Assembly (NCBI GenBank): GCA_001630475.1
Contig: KV419398.1
Location: forward strand, 967,825-1,031,824
DNA: 64,000 bases
Direction of reading: 5' to 3'
From: Sistotremastrum niveocremeum HHB9708
Lineage: Eukaryota > Basidiomycota > Agaricomycetes > Sistotremastrales > Sistotremastraceae
In this document: one piece after another, positions 9,860-20,595 of the stretch
Layout: each line of letters begins with the position of its first letter
Position numbering within the stretch: the first letter of the stretch is position 1
Notes under the pieces: model-generated
What the model was told of the DNA's origin: nothing
Seen by the model: only the letters and a program-made list of their open reading frames with translations
The model's database searches: none
Program-made: the position numbers and the translations under genes

Positions 9860-12800
9860 TTAGGATGTGAGGACAGACTCGGGCTGAACACGTTCTATGA
9901 CGCGTTTTCTATGTAGCCGATTTTTGAGGTGAACTTCGAAGTTGTTAAGAGTCTCTTCGGGCCCAGGGGTATATAACTACAGACGATCGGGTTGAGTACG
10001 AGGATTGACATACAATGAGTAAAGATTCGTACCTTTCCGGGACAATCAAGACATTTGAGCCTCCATTCTGGAGGAGCCTCGGGATCTGCGGTCTTTCGTG
10101 CGATGACGTCGAAACGATCGTCGGGATATCGTCCCTGCATTACTTCAACGGCATTGATCAGCCATTGTGGTCGCTGTAGCCAGAGGTTAATCCGGGGTTT
10201 TTAAGCTCTGCTAACTGAACACACCTTATGAGACGGCCGGGTTGGGCTTTCAGCGCTAGGTCCAGTACTCATAATCCTTGACGGAGTGGAAGGAGACAAG
10301 TCGGATAGCCGCCTTTCAAGACCAGAAATGGGGTCTGGCGGAGGAGGAGCGTTTTGACCATTCGCTCTGGGACCGACTTGCACAGCCAGAGGTTCTGACG
10401 AACTTCCTCTCGACGACGACAAGGGCGGTGAAGGGGCCGCTTCCACCTTGGGCAGAGTCTCATGCTCGCGTTCCTGGAGCTCTCCTTCAGGCATCTCCGA
10501 GGCTTCGAAAGAGTCGGGAAGCTCAGAATTCTCAGGCCCTGGGGTGCCGGGTGGAGGCGGGGAAAGATCGTCCGCCATGGGAGTATCACGGGATAGGACT
10601 TCGCTTGCGGCATTGTGAGCGCGACTGCTACCGCCACCTCGTTTCTTCGAAGATGTGCCTTCTCGCTTTAATGCAAGATGATGCTCGAGATCTGGAGAAT
10701 AGACCACTTCACGAGGCTTTCGGTATCGATGATAGTATTTGCCTATCGATGAGATCAGATCAGTAAGAGGCCATGACTCGAACTGTTAGAATGAACGCTC
10801 ACCGCAATCACCACATTGGGATTTATCACCAAGAGGGCCTTTGCGACGGCCGACGGCGATGCTCTCGGGACATCCACAATTAGAACAATGCCACACACCG
10901 TCGATCATGTTAGGATGTTGTCTCTTAGCATACTCTTTCTCCTTCTCTTCTCTTTCGATTTCCTTCAATCGCTTGGCGGAAGGAGCTTTATTACTTTTCC
11001 TCTCCGAATTGAAACCAGATGCGTTGTTGTCATCATCCGTCTCAGCCTTCGAGACAGGCGGTCGAACTGGTTCATAGTCGGTCGCAGTAGATTCAATAGC
11101 GCCAGGAATGCGAGCTCGTGGCCGAAGGACAGACGCAGAATATTCGGGAGCTTTGAACAGGCCGCGCACTTTGCTAGTTGCCTTATTTGGAGGTGGCGGT
11201 GGCGGAGCTGGTCTGTCTGGTACAGGCATAACGACGCCGCCGTTCTCTGATGCCACCATGTTGGCAATGTTGAGCGAAGCGGCGGCAGCGGCCGCTCTTC
11301 TACTTGTCGGAGCAGGTGTGTTGCCTAACAGGCTGCTCAGGCCTGGATCAATATCCTGGAATCCAATGGCAGGAGTTCGATGCGTCCTAGTGACGTCCCT
11401 GTCAGGTAGCATGACAGCTCTTCTTCTGCCAGTTTGACGCATTTTACGTTTTCGGTTCTTCTCTTTCTCCGCGCCCACCGCGAGATCGATTTCATCCACG
11501 GGATTGAGGAGTGGGGTGTAGGATCTTGCCTGTTCAACAGAACGAGCGACGTATCCGGGAGATAAAGTCGGAAGGAAAGCGTCTTTGAGATCCGCGTCCT
11601 GGATCGCGGAGCTTCCAAGAGTGTGGCCCACTAGGAACAGGGATTTCTGGTAGGCATGAACTTGCTCTCTGATCGAATGAGCGATGGCAGTTCTAAAAGA
11701 AGAAAGCGTCAACCACTGCCAATAGGAAGTCAATGATACTCACGTGAACTCTCCTGACAGGCCCAACTCATTCGCATACACCTCCGCGAAGCGCTCGGGG
11801 GAGTTGTTTTCCTCACCGACATCCCACTCGAACTGATCATCCAACTTCATCGTTCCTACCACGACATCGAGCTTGATCAACACTCTCAGCTCGTGATCAA
11901 CACCCGCATCACTCTCCGTAGCGGTATCCACATTCATCCTGTCCTCTCCGCCCACTTCGTCAAGTTCAGGAAGGATCTCTTTGTCCGATTCATTTCCGTT
12001 CATTATTTTCTTCTTGCGACCACTCTTGCCAATCTTGACGAAGCCGTCTTCCGTTCTCAGCCTCTTCCGCCAGCCTTCCCACCACTCAACGTCCTCTTCG
12101 CCGAGCGCACCGTGAACGAAGTCGCCTTCACCGTTGGCAGAACTGACGAAGGGAAGGGCATCATCCAGAGTATGGCTCTTGAAATCGCTTAATTGCTCCC
12201 CAATGAGCCGAGCGGCAAGGGAGACAAATTGTGAAGGAAGCGCAAAGTCGTCGACGATAGACTGAGCATATATCTCAGGGGTGATGGAAGGGTCTACCCA
12301 GGCGGAGTTAAGTTAGATAGATCGGGAATCATGAAAGGGAGACCGACCATTGAGATTCCAAACAAATGTCTCCTTAAATCGGTGCTGATCGACATCAAAC
12401 TCAAGCCTTATCGGCACCAGCATTTCAGGCACGTTTGCATCCTTTTCGGATAATTTCCGTTCCCTATTGTGTCAGTACCGGAAATTAATAACAGGGTTTC
12501 ACTTGACGTAAAGAAATCGACGAACAATCTGAAAACTTCCTTCCTTCCAAACTTCTTCAATTTTCTCTCCCGCTGCTTTCGCTTATCGGCCGGCCAGAGA
12601 ATGCCAAATTTCTCTTTCTTCGAACCATCACGTTCGTGCTTCGCCTTTAATGCTGCATCTTCCTCCCACCATTTGGGCCCGAGTTCGCCGCCAAGACAAG
12701 TCAACAGTTCCCTCCGCATACGATCCTTCATCTCTTTGTACCCAGCTTCGTAATCTCGGTCAACCGCCATGACCTCTTTTAGCTCACTGATGGAGCGTGG

Positions 12801-15029
12801 GGAAAGAGGTGGGATGAGAGTGCCAGAGCGATTGAGAGGGACGTCGGTAATACGAGTACGGTTGGGATCGTAAGTACCGGGGGGAGGGAAGGCAGGTCCT
12901 GGACCAGAGCCCGTCATTGTTCGCGAGAGAGCACCAGGAACGGACGACATGGAAGGATTTGGGACGAGATTACCGGTGGACGAGTTCCCGGAGAGAAGAG
13001 TCGACGAACTGGGCATGGCGGCATTAGTGACAGCAGGCGGGGGCACGATGTTGGGGAGATTGGGTATGCTCGAACTTCCAGCTACACCAGAACCGACAGA
13101 TGGTAACGGAATATCACCAACGCTGGGCCCGACTGAACCCATCCCTCCCATTCCGCTGGGACCCGTATGAGCAGCCAGAGAAGGTTTGGTAACGTCTCCT
13201 CCTTTCGACAACTGTTGCAACTGAGCAGATTGCTGTTGCAGGAGCTGCTGCTGCTGGTGGGCACGATCCTGAGCTTGTGCCATCGTCAACTGTCTCTGCT
13301 GAGCGGCTGCCATGCTAGATATATTGCCAACACCCATTCCGGGGTTCGGCCCCAGTGTCACACCCAGAGCGCCAATGCCAGCTGGTCCAGGTGCATTCGA
13401 AAGACTTGCAGGCGTCGACACAGCATTGGTTCCGGGTGGACCAGCACCAGGAACAACTGGGGTGGACTTATTGGCCCCTGACCAACCCATGCCAGCGTTG
13501 GCTGCCAAAATGCCGGCAGCCTGCGCCGAAGGGTTTTGAAACGCGTTTTTAATCCCCATCATCGCGTTCATTCCACCTCCAAGATTAGTCGATCCGCTAA
13601 CGGAAAATCCGATAGGCGGTGGTATAACCGGCGCACGAGGAGAGTCCGGTTTCCTTTTGGCAGCGTCAGAACCCGGGCCCTGAGACGGTGGCTGAGAATG
13701 TTGACTTTGTGGAACTCCGGACTGTGGCTGTTGGTGGATAGATTGGTTGGCTCCTTGAAGAGAGGAAGGAGGTCGCGCTTGGGGCTGCTGCTGGATTTGT
13801 TGCTGCGTTACTGGGGGTTGTGACGGTTGGCGCATCTGCAGGGAACCGGCCGAATTCTGTCGCTGAAGCTGGTGCGTCTGAGAAGCTTGCGCCTGCTGCG
13901 ATAAATGAGGGTAATATCCATTGACGCCAACGCCAGAGAAGCCAGCTCCCGGTTGGGTCTGATTCTGAGCAGCTTGGTTCTGTCCGCCATTAATCCCAAT
14001 CATCATAGACGCGTTATTCGCGTTCATGTTCGACGGCGCAGTTGGCGGTCGGCCCGGCACATTTGACAGCGGGATTTGAGTCTGCTGCATCTGAGACGAT
14101 TGCGAAGGATGACTGATAGTATTTGGACGCGTCGGAGGACGTGCTTGGGGAGGAGGCATCATTCGCTGGTGCTGCTGAAGAGCCAACTGCGACAACTGAG
14201 GAGTATGGTGCGAACTCTGATTTTGGTTAACCTGGCCATGCGAAGAGGGCGGACGCTGCTGTGATTGGCCCACAGATGCGTCGAAGGAAGAGTGCGAATG
14301 AGACGATCCGGCTACGCTAGGCGGTCGAGGCTGAGGCTGCTGTTGATGCTGGTTCTGGTTCTGAAAATGCATCTGCTGAGGATTTATACCCATAGGATTA
14401 TGTGCCTGAGCTTGAGCTTGAGCCTGAGCTAAAGCGTGCGATTGTTGCATCTGTTGCTGCTCACGAAGAGCCTGCAAAGCCTGGAATTGAGCCTGTTGTC
14501 CCATGTTCGCAACACCGAGTCCCATTCCGCCATTGGGAGGGATGTTACTGGGATTGCCGATCATCTGGTGCTGACGTTGTGCAGCCTGGGCCTGCAACGC
14601 CTGCTGATTAGCTAGATTCTTCGCATGCAACATACTCTGGTTCGGAAGAGCAGGATTAGATGACTGAAATTGGGATGGGTTGTCATTGGCGTAATTCATA
14701 GACTGGCTTGCACCGGCGCCTAGAAGCTGCGATGGATTGACGAATTGGCTCTGCTGATTCGCTTGCGCCTGCATGCCAGGATTTCGTTGAAAGGCAGTCG
14801 GATTGAATCCCTGTTGGGCCTGCTGAGGACCTTGTTGCTGGGAAAAATTTGGATACGACTGCTGGGACTGTTGCTGCTGCTGGAGCTGTTGCTGACGGGT
14901 TGCAAGAGCGGCGAGCATAGCGGGACTATGCTGCTGCTGGGGACCGACGGAGGCATAAGGGTTTACGTTTAGTGGGGGTTGGGAATAGCCGTTCATATAA
15001 GGGGAGGCATTTGACGGGGGGCGCTGCAT
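9860..15029 (-). CDS. SNF5: SWI/SNF chromatin-remodelling subunit, SNF5/SMARCB1 type
   Basis: Core subunit of the nuclear SWI/SNF (or RSC) remodeller, roughly 1,500 aa. The first exon (from 15029) encodes a long Gln/Asn/Pro-rich disordered N-terminus of about 700 residues, then a charged helical region (RRELLTCLGGELGPKWWEED). Two SNF5 repeats follow. The first has VPIRLEFDVDQHRFKETF, and the second has LIKLDVVVGTMKLDDQFEW and IREQVHAYQKSL. After a Pro/Ser-rich spacer comes a GATA-like zinc finger, CSNC-x20-CGDC, split by an intron in the last Cys-Gly region. The C-terminal block, on two exons, has PQWLINAVEVM, DDRFDVIARK and LYTPGPEETLNNFEVHL. The stop is at 9860-9862. The first donor is AC|GTCAAG, giving FFTERKLSEKD across the junction. 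Yeast SNF5 and SFH1 divide this role and I cannot choose between them. The GATA-like finger is typical of basidiomycete members. Confidence 0.9.
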
Positions 15030-16596
15030 GTCGGAGAGGGGAAAGGGGGAGGGGAGGGATGGGCGGGACAGGGGTCGGGATGCAGGGCGGGATAGGGCGG
15101 GATAGTGAGGAGGGACAGCGGACGAAGCGTGATCGTGAAGTCTGGTTCCGGCTCGGGAAGAGAAATATTCGCTCGAGCTTGTGCGTTGACTCTTACAAAC
15201 GACCGACGTGGCTTCAGTTCAAATCAGTCACACAATGTCACACAATGTACACGACGGGGACGCAGCGCTCGCCGCTCGTCGTCGACTGCAGTGGGCTCAA
15301 CGACGCAGACGACGAGCTCAAGGCGACGGACGACAAGGCTGGAGCGGCATCGGAGGAAAAATAAAGTGGATAGCTCAAGAGGCGTGCGATGGCAGAGTTT
15401 TAGACCCCATCATGCTCAAATCCTCGGACCCCGGAGACTGGGGGGGGACCCACCCACCTGCCCAATCTAGTAGGTGAAAATGATAGCCGAGGTAGGTCCT
15501 GCTGAATGTGGAAGGGTCGTGGGAGTGGACGGCAGCTCGGCTTGGTCTCAGCCGACCTCGTTCCTACGACGCGCGACGCGTCCTTAAACTCAGTAAATGG
15601 CTGAAGCTTACAGATGTATACAAGGAAGCATGAAAATGCAATAAATGTTCTCCCAAGGTTCTAATGTCCCCTCATACCGCTTTTGCTGTGGTATATGGCT
15701 TATTTTTGACCACTCAGCAATAAAATCGCTGTCGAGGCTACGTGACGGAGTGTTACGGATCGCACGTGACTTCGGAAATGTACTGAAAACGACTTGGTGC
15801 TCGCGAACCATACGAGCCTCGTTAAATCGGCGAAAAAACAGGGTGAGGTATTCATCACACTCGGAACTTAAATCAGTCATCGTTGAAGCTCTGACTATGT
15901 CCCATAAGCTCTCCAAGGGATTTTCGTGGCAAACGCCAGAAAGGGTCTGATCGGGCCCCCGGGCACCGTTTTGACCCCCCCTTCGCTTGATGATACATGT
16001 CCCCGATCTGGATCTCGCACGCCTCTTGGGATAGCTCGTTGACGCTCTTTGTTTATCTCGTGGCTCTCACCGGCCAGATCTCGCACTCTGTCCCTTGCCT
16101 CTTCGGCGCTCCTCGCCACGTTGCTCATCATTATCCCCACTCAACGTGAGCTGCCCTCGATCGCTCAACCCACCCGAGCCAAATTAGCCTTGTCGCAACT
16201 CTCACCCAGCCCGTTCCGTTTCTGGAACTCCGAAAGGCACATCCGTTTCAGTCGCATCCGACCCGACTCAGATCACGATAGCATTGTTCCAAATGAGCGA
16301 TCGATTTGATTCACATAGGATAGTTACATGACACCAGTTCTAGACAGCCCATCCCATACACTTGCATCCCTACGAAAGAAGATTGTCAGTAAATCAAAGA
16401 CGTCAAGCAGATCAGACAGAAAAGAATCAGAGAACCGAAATCGACATGCGCCTGCGAAGGCCTCTGACGGCACTTCCTAATATTTGCTCGGAGGAGTTCA
16501 TCATACAGAATAGAAAAGAGGGTGGTGTCACGGAAACAGACACTAACCTGGAAGAAGCAAACAATAGCGCTCAATCGGAGCTTTGTGGCAAGGTAA
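15030..16596. other. Intergenic, promoter side of SNF5
   Basis: GC-rich and purine-rich just upstream of the SNF5 start (15030-15130). Further right are short overlapping frames on both strands (15645-15950 plus, 15895-16140 minus, 16049-16309 plus) with no recognisable domain. No gene is supported. Confidence 0.5.
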
Positions 16597-17373
16597 TCAG
16601 ACATGTGGCAGACAGTCGAGGGCACCAAGATCATCTGCCAGTTGAGCAGCCCGTTGCCGTGCTTTGCGGACAGGAGCAAACCGATCCGTGTCTAATAAAA
16701 AATGAGTGAAGTGACTTGGGTCAACAATAGATGGCACAGACCTTCATGTACTACATCCATAACAACGCTCATCTTACGTCGTACAGATTCCGCTAAACTG
16801 ACTGAAATGAGTAGAGATATGGCGAAGGGTTAGATAGACAAACCTATGATCGAATAAACCATTTGCTTCGCCGATATCCAAGATCATGTCCCATGACATC
16901 GGACCTACTCGATGTTGCATAGAATATTGTGGCGCATGAGCAGCTAGGAGACTCAGAAGCTGTCGCAACAAATGCGTGGCACTGGAGACAAGGGCATAGG
17001 TATTCGATGAATCGGTGTCTTCGTCGTCGTCGACATCATTTGACTGATCGGCATCTCGTTCGGGATGGGACGTTTGGAGGACCTCCTTGGCCAGAACAGC
17101 TATTTCTTCTTCGAATCCCCAACGAGGTGCATAGATATGTTGACTCATCAGAGGCCATCGAGTGAAGGAGCCGTCATCTGGAGGCGGTGTATCCTCAGCC
17201 TCAGCAGTCTCATTTTTTCTGGTTCGTTTCCGTTTACCAAGGACTTTCTTGGGCGATGATAGACGAGGGTCAAGATGTGCAGTGAGATCAAGCGTAGACT
17301 GAGTATTCAGAACACGAATAAGAGATGTGTACTCCGAGGCTTCAGTGCGAAGGGCGTTGGGACGACGACCCAT
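16597..17373 (-). CDS. Conserved fungal protein of unknown function
   Basis: Three exons on the minus strand. The main one starts MGRRPNALRTEASEYTSLI at 17373 and ends in GATCATAG|GTTTGT. The second follows CAGTCAG and encodes SLAESVRRKMSVVMDVVHE. The third encodes DTDRFAPVRKARQRAA and ends LGALDCLPHV with the stop at 16597. The protein has about 220 residues: a basic stretch (KKVLGKRKRTRKN), an acidic low-complexity stretch (around DVDDDEDTDSS), and a helical C-terminus with LLRQLLSLLAAHAPQ and PMSWDMILDIGEANG. The basic stretch suggests a nuclear protein, perhaps a small transcription or chromatin factor. I do not recognise the family and assign no function. It lies head to head with eL41, about 230 bp apart. 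Confidence 0.75.
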
Positions 17374-17603
17374 GTTGCGCGAAGAAGCTTTATAGGCGGA
17401 TTAGGAAAGCACACGTGATTTCCTTATTATGCGTGAGAAACAACTGTACAGTTCCTCGAGTCGCGGCCTCAAAAGCAACTCCGCCAGCGCTCCACCAACT
17501 CATCCTTCTCTCCCAACTACCAAGGTGAGTATTCGTCTACACCATACCTTGTGGTGTTCTCATCGTCGAGTACGTTGCTAACGACCTTTCTCTCATAGTT
17601 ACC
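17374..17603. promoter_or_regulatory. Bidirectional promoter region of eL41
   Basis: About 230 bp between two divergent start codons. A 5'-UTR intron of eL41 is likely: AAGGTGAGT near 17522 and CTCATAG just before the ATG at 17604. Such leader introns are usual in fungal ribosomal protein genes. Confidence 0.5.
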
Positions 17604-17740
17604 ATGCGGGAGAAGTGGAAGAAAAAGAGGTCTCGTAGGCTCAGACGCAAACGCCGAAAGATGAGGGCCCGTTCCAGTTCGTATTCCTTTCCAATCCTTT
17701 CCTGCACTCGTGCTTACCAGTCTTCTCTCATCCAGAGTAA
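17604..17740 (+). CDS. RPL41: Large-subunit ribosomal protein eL41
   Basis: Encodes the 25-residue, almost wholly basic ribosomal protein eL41, which bridges the 60S and 40S subunits. The first exon (17604-17676) reads MREKWKKKRSRR followed by LRRKRRKMRARS, matching eL41 closely. The last codon, AAG for the terminal Lys, is split: A ends the first exon, a 59-nt intron follows (17677-17735), and AG plus the TAA stop lie at 17736-17740. The summed length is 78 nt, 25 codons plus stop, the usual size of this protein. The terminal RSK ending confirms the model. Confidence 0.95.
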
Positions 17741-18119
17741 TCGCCCATGCCACTGCGCGTGCGGTTTCATCACATACGCCAAACTTCTCGACAAGTACAG
17801 TCGACGTACTCGCGACCTAGCTTTCCCCGCATTACTCTGATCATGTATTCTGCGACGAAGGGGACGATAGTGAAGGAGGTGGTGGACTCGTATGCACATG
17901 TATAGGCAACCCAAATTCTAATCTTGTTTCCTTTACCATAATAATCAGCATATGTTCATGTGCTATAACTCGAGTCGCCTGAAACTTCAATGACTTCACC
18001 ACAGAACTGCCTGGGTGTCGCGTTACTCATGTCTATGATATACTCCCGCCAGATGGCTCAAACGTTGACGGGACTACTTTCAAGATCGAAGTTGTAGTCA
18101 TGACCCCTTTACCCCGCAC
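17741..18119. other. eL41 3' region and promoter of the UPF0415 gene
   Basis: 3' UTR of eL41 followed by the upstream region of the gene starting at 18120. A short frame from 17842 (MYSATKGTIVKEVV, ending at a TAG near 17905) has no support as a gene. Confidence 0.5.
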
Positions 18120-19875
18120 ATGTCATCCGCTCATGTCCAGTCACTGCAACATCTCCGACCTCAGCTTGAGAGCATACTAGAGCAACTGCCTCTTCTAGAC
18201 CAGAAAAGAGTCATCCAGTCTTCAGTTCTACTCGAGCCAGGATGTACAGGGGTCATTCCACCAGTCGAGCCCATACCAGGCACACGAGCATTTAGAGATG
18301 CTGTCAAACGCGAGATCGAGACCATTGACAAGGTATGTGCCGATGCCACAGACTCATAAACCAGAATTTCGAGCTCTTATCCACCAGCTAGTTCTTGAAA
18401 AGGCCTGACCGAGATTCTGTGCCTGGTCTTTCGACGAATGCTTCATTTTATATTTCTCTGTGGCGTCAAATAATCGCTGCTCCTCCGCCTATCGTATCAT
18501 TGGGAGAGAGCTTCCGCACGAATAATACAGAGGTCGTCAAGGTTGATATCGTAGCTGATGGAGGGCGGAATTGGATTCGAATAAATACGTATGTCTCGCT
18601 AGAGTTTCTGTGCGGTCTCTTGCTTGACGATTTTATTCTTGCAGATGCAAAAATTCCCGAATTTTGGCAGAGTTCCGAGAGCATGATTCGTATCTTACGG
18701 ATGACGACGACGAACCATTCGGCCAAGGAGATTCCTCTTTCGCTGACTTCGATAATTCGGTGTTAAAAATGGGGAGAGCTTTGACGGAGGCTCGACAAAA
18801 GCAAATGAACACATCAAAAAGCCCTCCAGACCTGACCATTACCCTTCGGTTGACACGTCTAGATCCTGCACCTTCTCGTGAACACCATGATCCCCGAATA
18901 CAAATCACGATAGACAAGCTTCGTGAGATGAACCTTCACGTTGTCTTGGGCGACCTTCCACCAGTCGACGAAGCGCTTACCTCTCGCAGCATCCCGTCCG
19001 ATATCCATTATTACCCCACCCATCGAATCAATCTCGATTTATCCATGTTAATAGCGCTCATCTCAGAGATCACCCACTGCGAGCTGCCTCGCACAGCAGA
19101 CGAAGCATATGCCAGATTCCATTCGAACTCTTCGGACTCAGCCACAATCGACGACGATGCCGATTCGCAGGCCCACGGGCATGCTCTCGGCAGTCAGCTA
19201 GTTCATGAGATGAGCGCTGGACTTATCAACGAGATTCGGAAACATACATCTCAGTCAGGCACAACCCTTGACAGCCCGTACGAATTCTGGACTAGCTCTG
19301 AGGCGAAACACCGATGCTTAGCCATTATAAGCACTATTGGCGGTCCGCGCGAAAAGATGAGAGCCGAAGCTATGTTCTCTGCCGATGGTGCTGAAAGATT
19401 CTGGACAAGCTCTGGGTCACGATATCGCGATAAACCCTTGGACGGTCTCATTCCCATCCACGTCATCGAGGAGAGCCTTGATCAAGACCAGGGACAGCAG
19501 CCTTCATCAGAATTCACGAGATTCTGTCAAACCTGCAGTGCAATGTTCTCGCATAGCAAAGACGGCGCGCTAAAGGACGCTCAAAAGAATACTGCTTTGC
19601 CCGCAGATCCCTCCAAGGTTATTCGATTGAACGCCAAACTGACGGAGCACACGGTATTATCGATGTTGCAGGGTGCCATGTGTGGATATACCACATTAAC
19701 GGCAAACAAAGCCAGCGTCAGAGCCATTTTACGGGAGGCGGCTAAGTTTCCGTCCGCTGAGTTTGCCCTCGATGATGGCCAGACAAATGGTCACGCCGAA
19801 CGAGCTGCGGTGTTTTGGGTCACCGAGCCAAGAAGTTTGGCAGAGCAGATGCAAAGCGCTGCTGGCCTTCGATGA
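18120..19875 (+). CDS. UPF0415 / DUF1308 protein (C7orf25 family)
   Basis: Three exons (18120-18332, 18392-18588, 18645-19875) join in frame to 546 aa. The protein matches the conserved eukaryotic UPF0415 family (human C7orf25), whose C-terminal part is related to PIN-like domains. Visible family blocks are VVKVDIVADGGRNWIRI, NLDLSMLIALISEITH, IISTIGGPREKMRAEAM, the segment LNAKLTEHTVLSMLQGAMCG followed by TLTANKASVRAI, and VFWVTEPRSLAEQM near the end. The molecular role of the family is not established. The fold relation to nucleases is known only by similarity, so no reaction is claimed. The start is the first ATG of an open frame with a helical N-terminus (QSLQHLRPQLESILEQL). Confidence 0.9.
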
Positions 19876-20595
19876 CTTGACGGGTCATGCATATCGGTCA
19901 TGAGCCATTTTTTCTCGTAGTGAATTCCATTCATTTGCCTGATCCCGACATTTTTACGAAGGCGATGGCTTGAACTGCGCTACGCCCGGCGGAGTCTCAA
20001 TATTGCTTTACTGAAACCGAATCGGACTGGAAAGCGTTCAGTACGAGATTCCCGTAAACGAAGTAAACTTTCCCAGGCAATAAGGGACGTCATCGCAAGT
20101 CTATTTCACAGAGCCGTTAATCTATTCGGCATCTGTCTCTATTGGCCTTCAATTGCTCTCCTATACCCCGCTCATGGACGTTGTTCGGAATCAACCGGGA
20201 GATTGACGGTCTCTATTTCTCCACCGCCCCCCGCTTCACTGACTTGACCGCACGATATTTGGAAGATCCTAGGAATATATTCGTGAACTGAAAGGTTGAT
20301 GCCTGTATCACGCTATGTGATCATCAGTCGTTTCATTACAACTTTTTCTCAGGTTCTTTACGCTTCGTAACAGAACCCTCATCGGTCGTCAGGAGGCAAT
20401 TAGACATGAATTCTCATTCGATTCTCGGCACGAGAGCTTGGCCGGAGCCTGAGTCCAGGTGATCTCCTTGGGAGAGTCAAAATTAGCACCTCTCCCCCTG
20501 GACTCTCGAGAGCGTATATATAGTCAGGGTGGACTAAGAACAGTCCAACGAGCCTTCTCTGCGGTCTAAAGTAAGACGCGACAGTTTTGACCGAC
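19876..20595. other. Intergenic region upstream of AA9 copy 3
   Basis: 3' flank of the UPF0415 gene, then the promoter of AA9 copy 3. No open frame with recognisable content. Confidence 0.55.
20515..20523 (+). promoter_or_regulatory. TATA box of AA9 copy 3
   Basis: TATATATAG, 73-81 nt upstream of the ATG at 20596, placed as in the other two AA9 genes. Confidence 0.65.

Noticed and set aside
10278-10766. 162-aa plus-strand frame
   Set aside because: Antisense of the Pro/Ser-rich spacer of SNF5, with no motif of its own.
17842-17907. Short frame MYSATKGTIVKEVV after eL41
   Set aside because: About 20 codons, in the expected 3' UTR of eL41, with no splice partner or known match.
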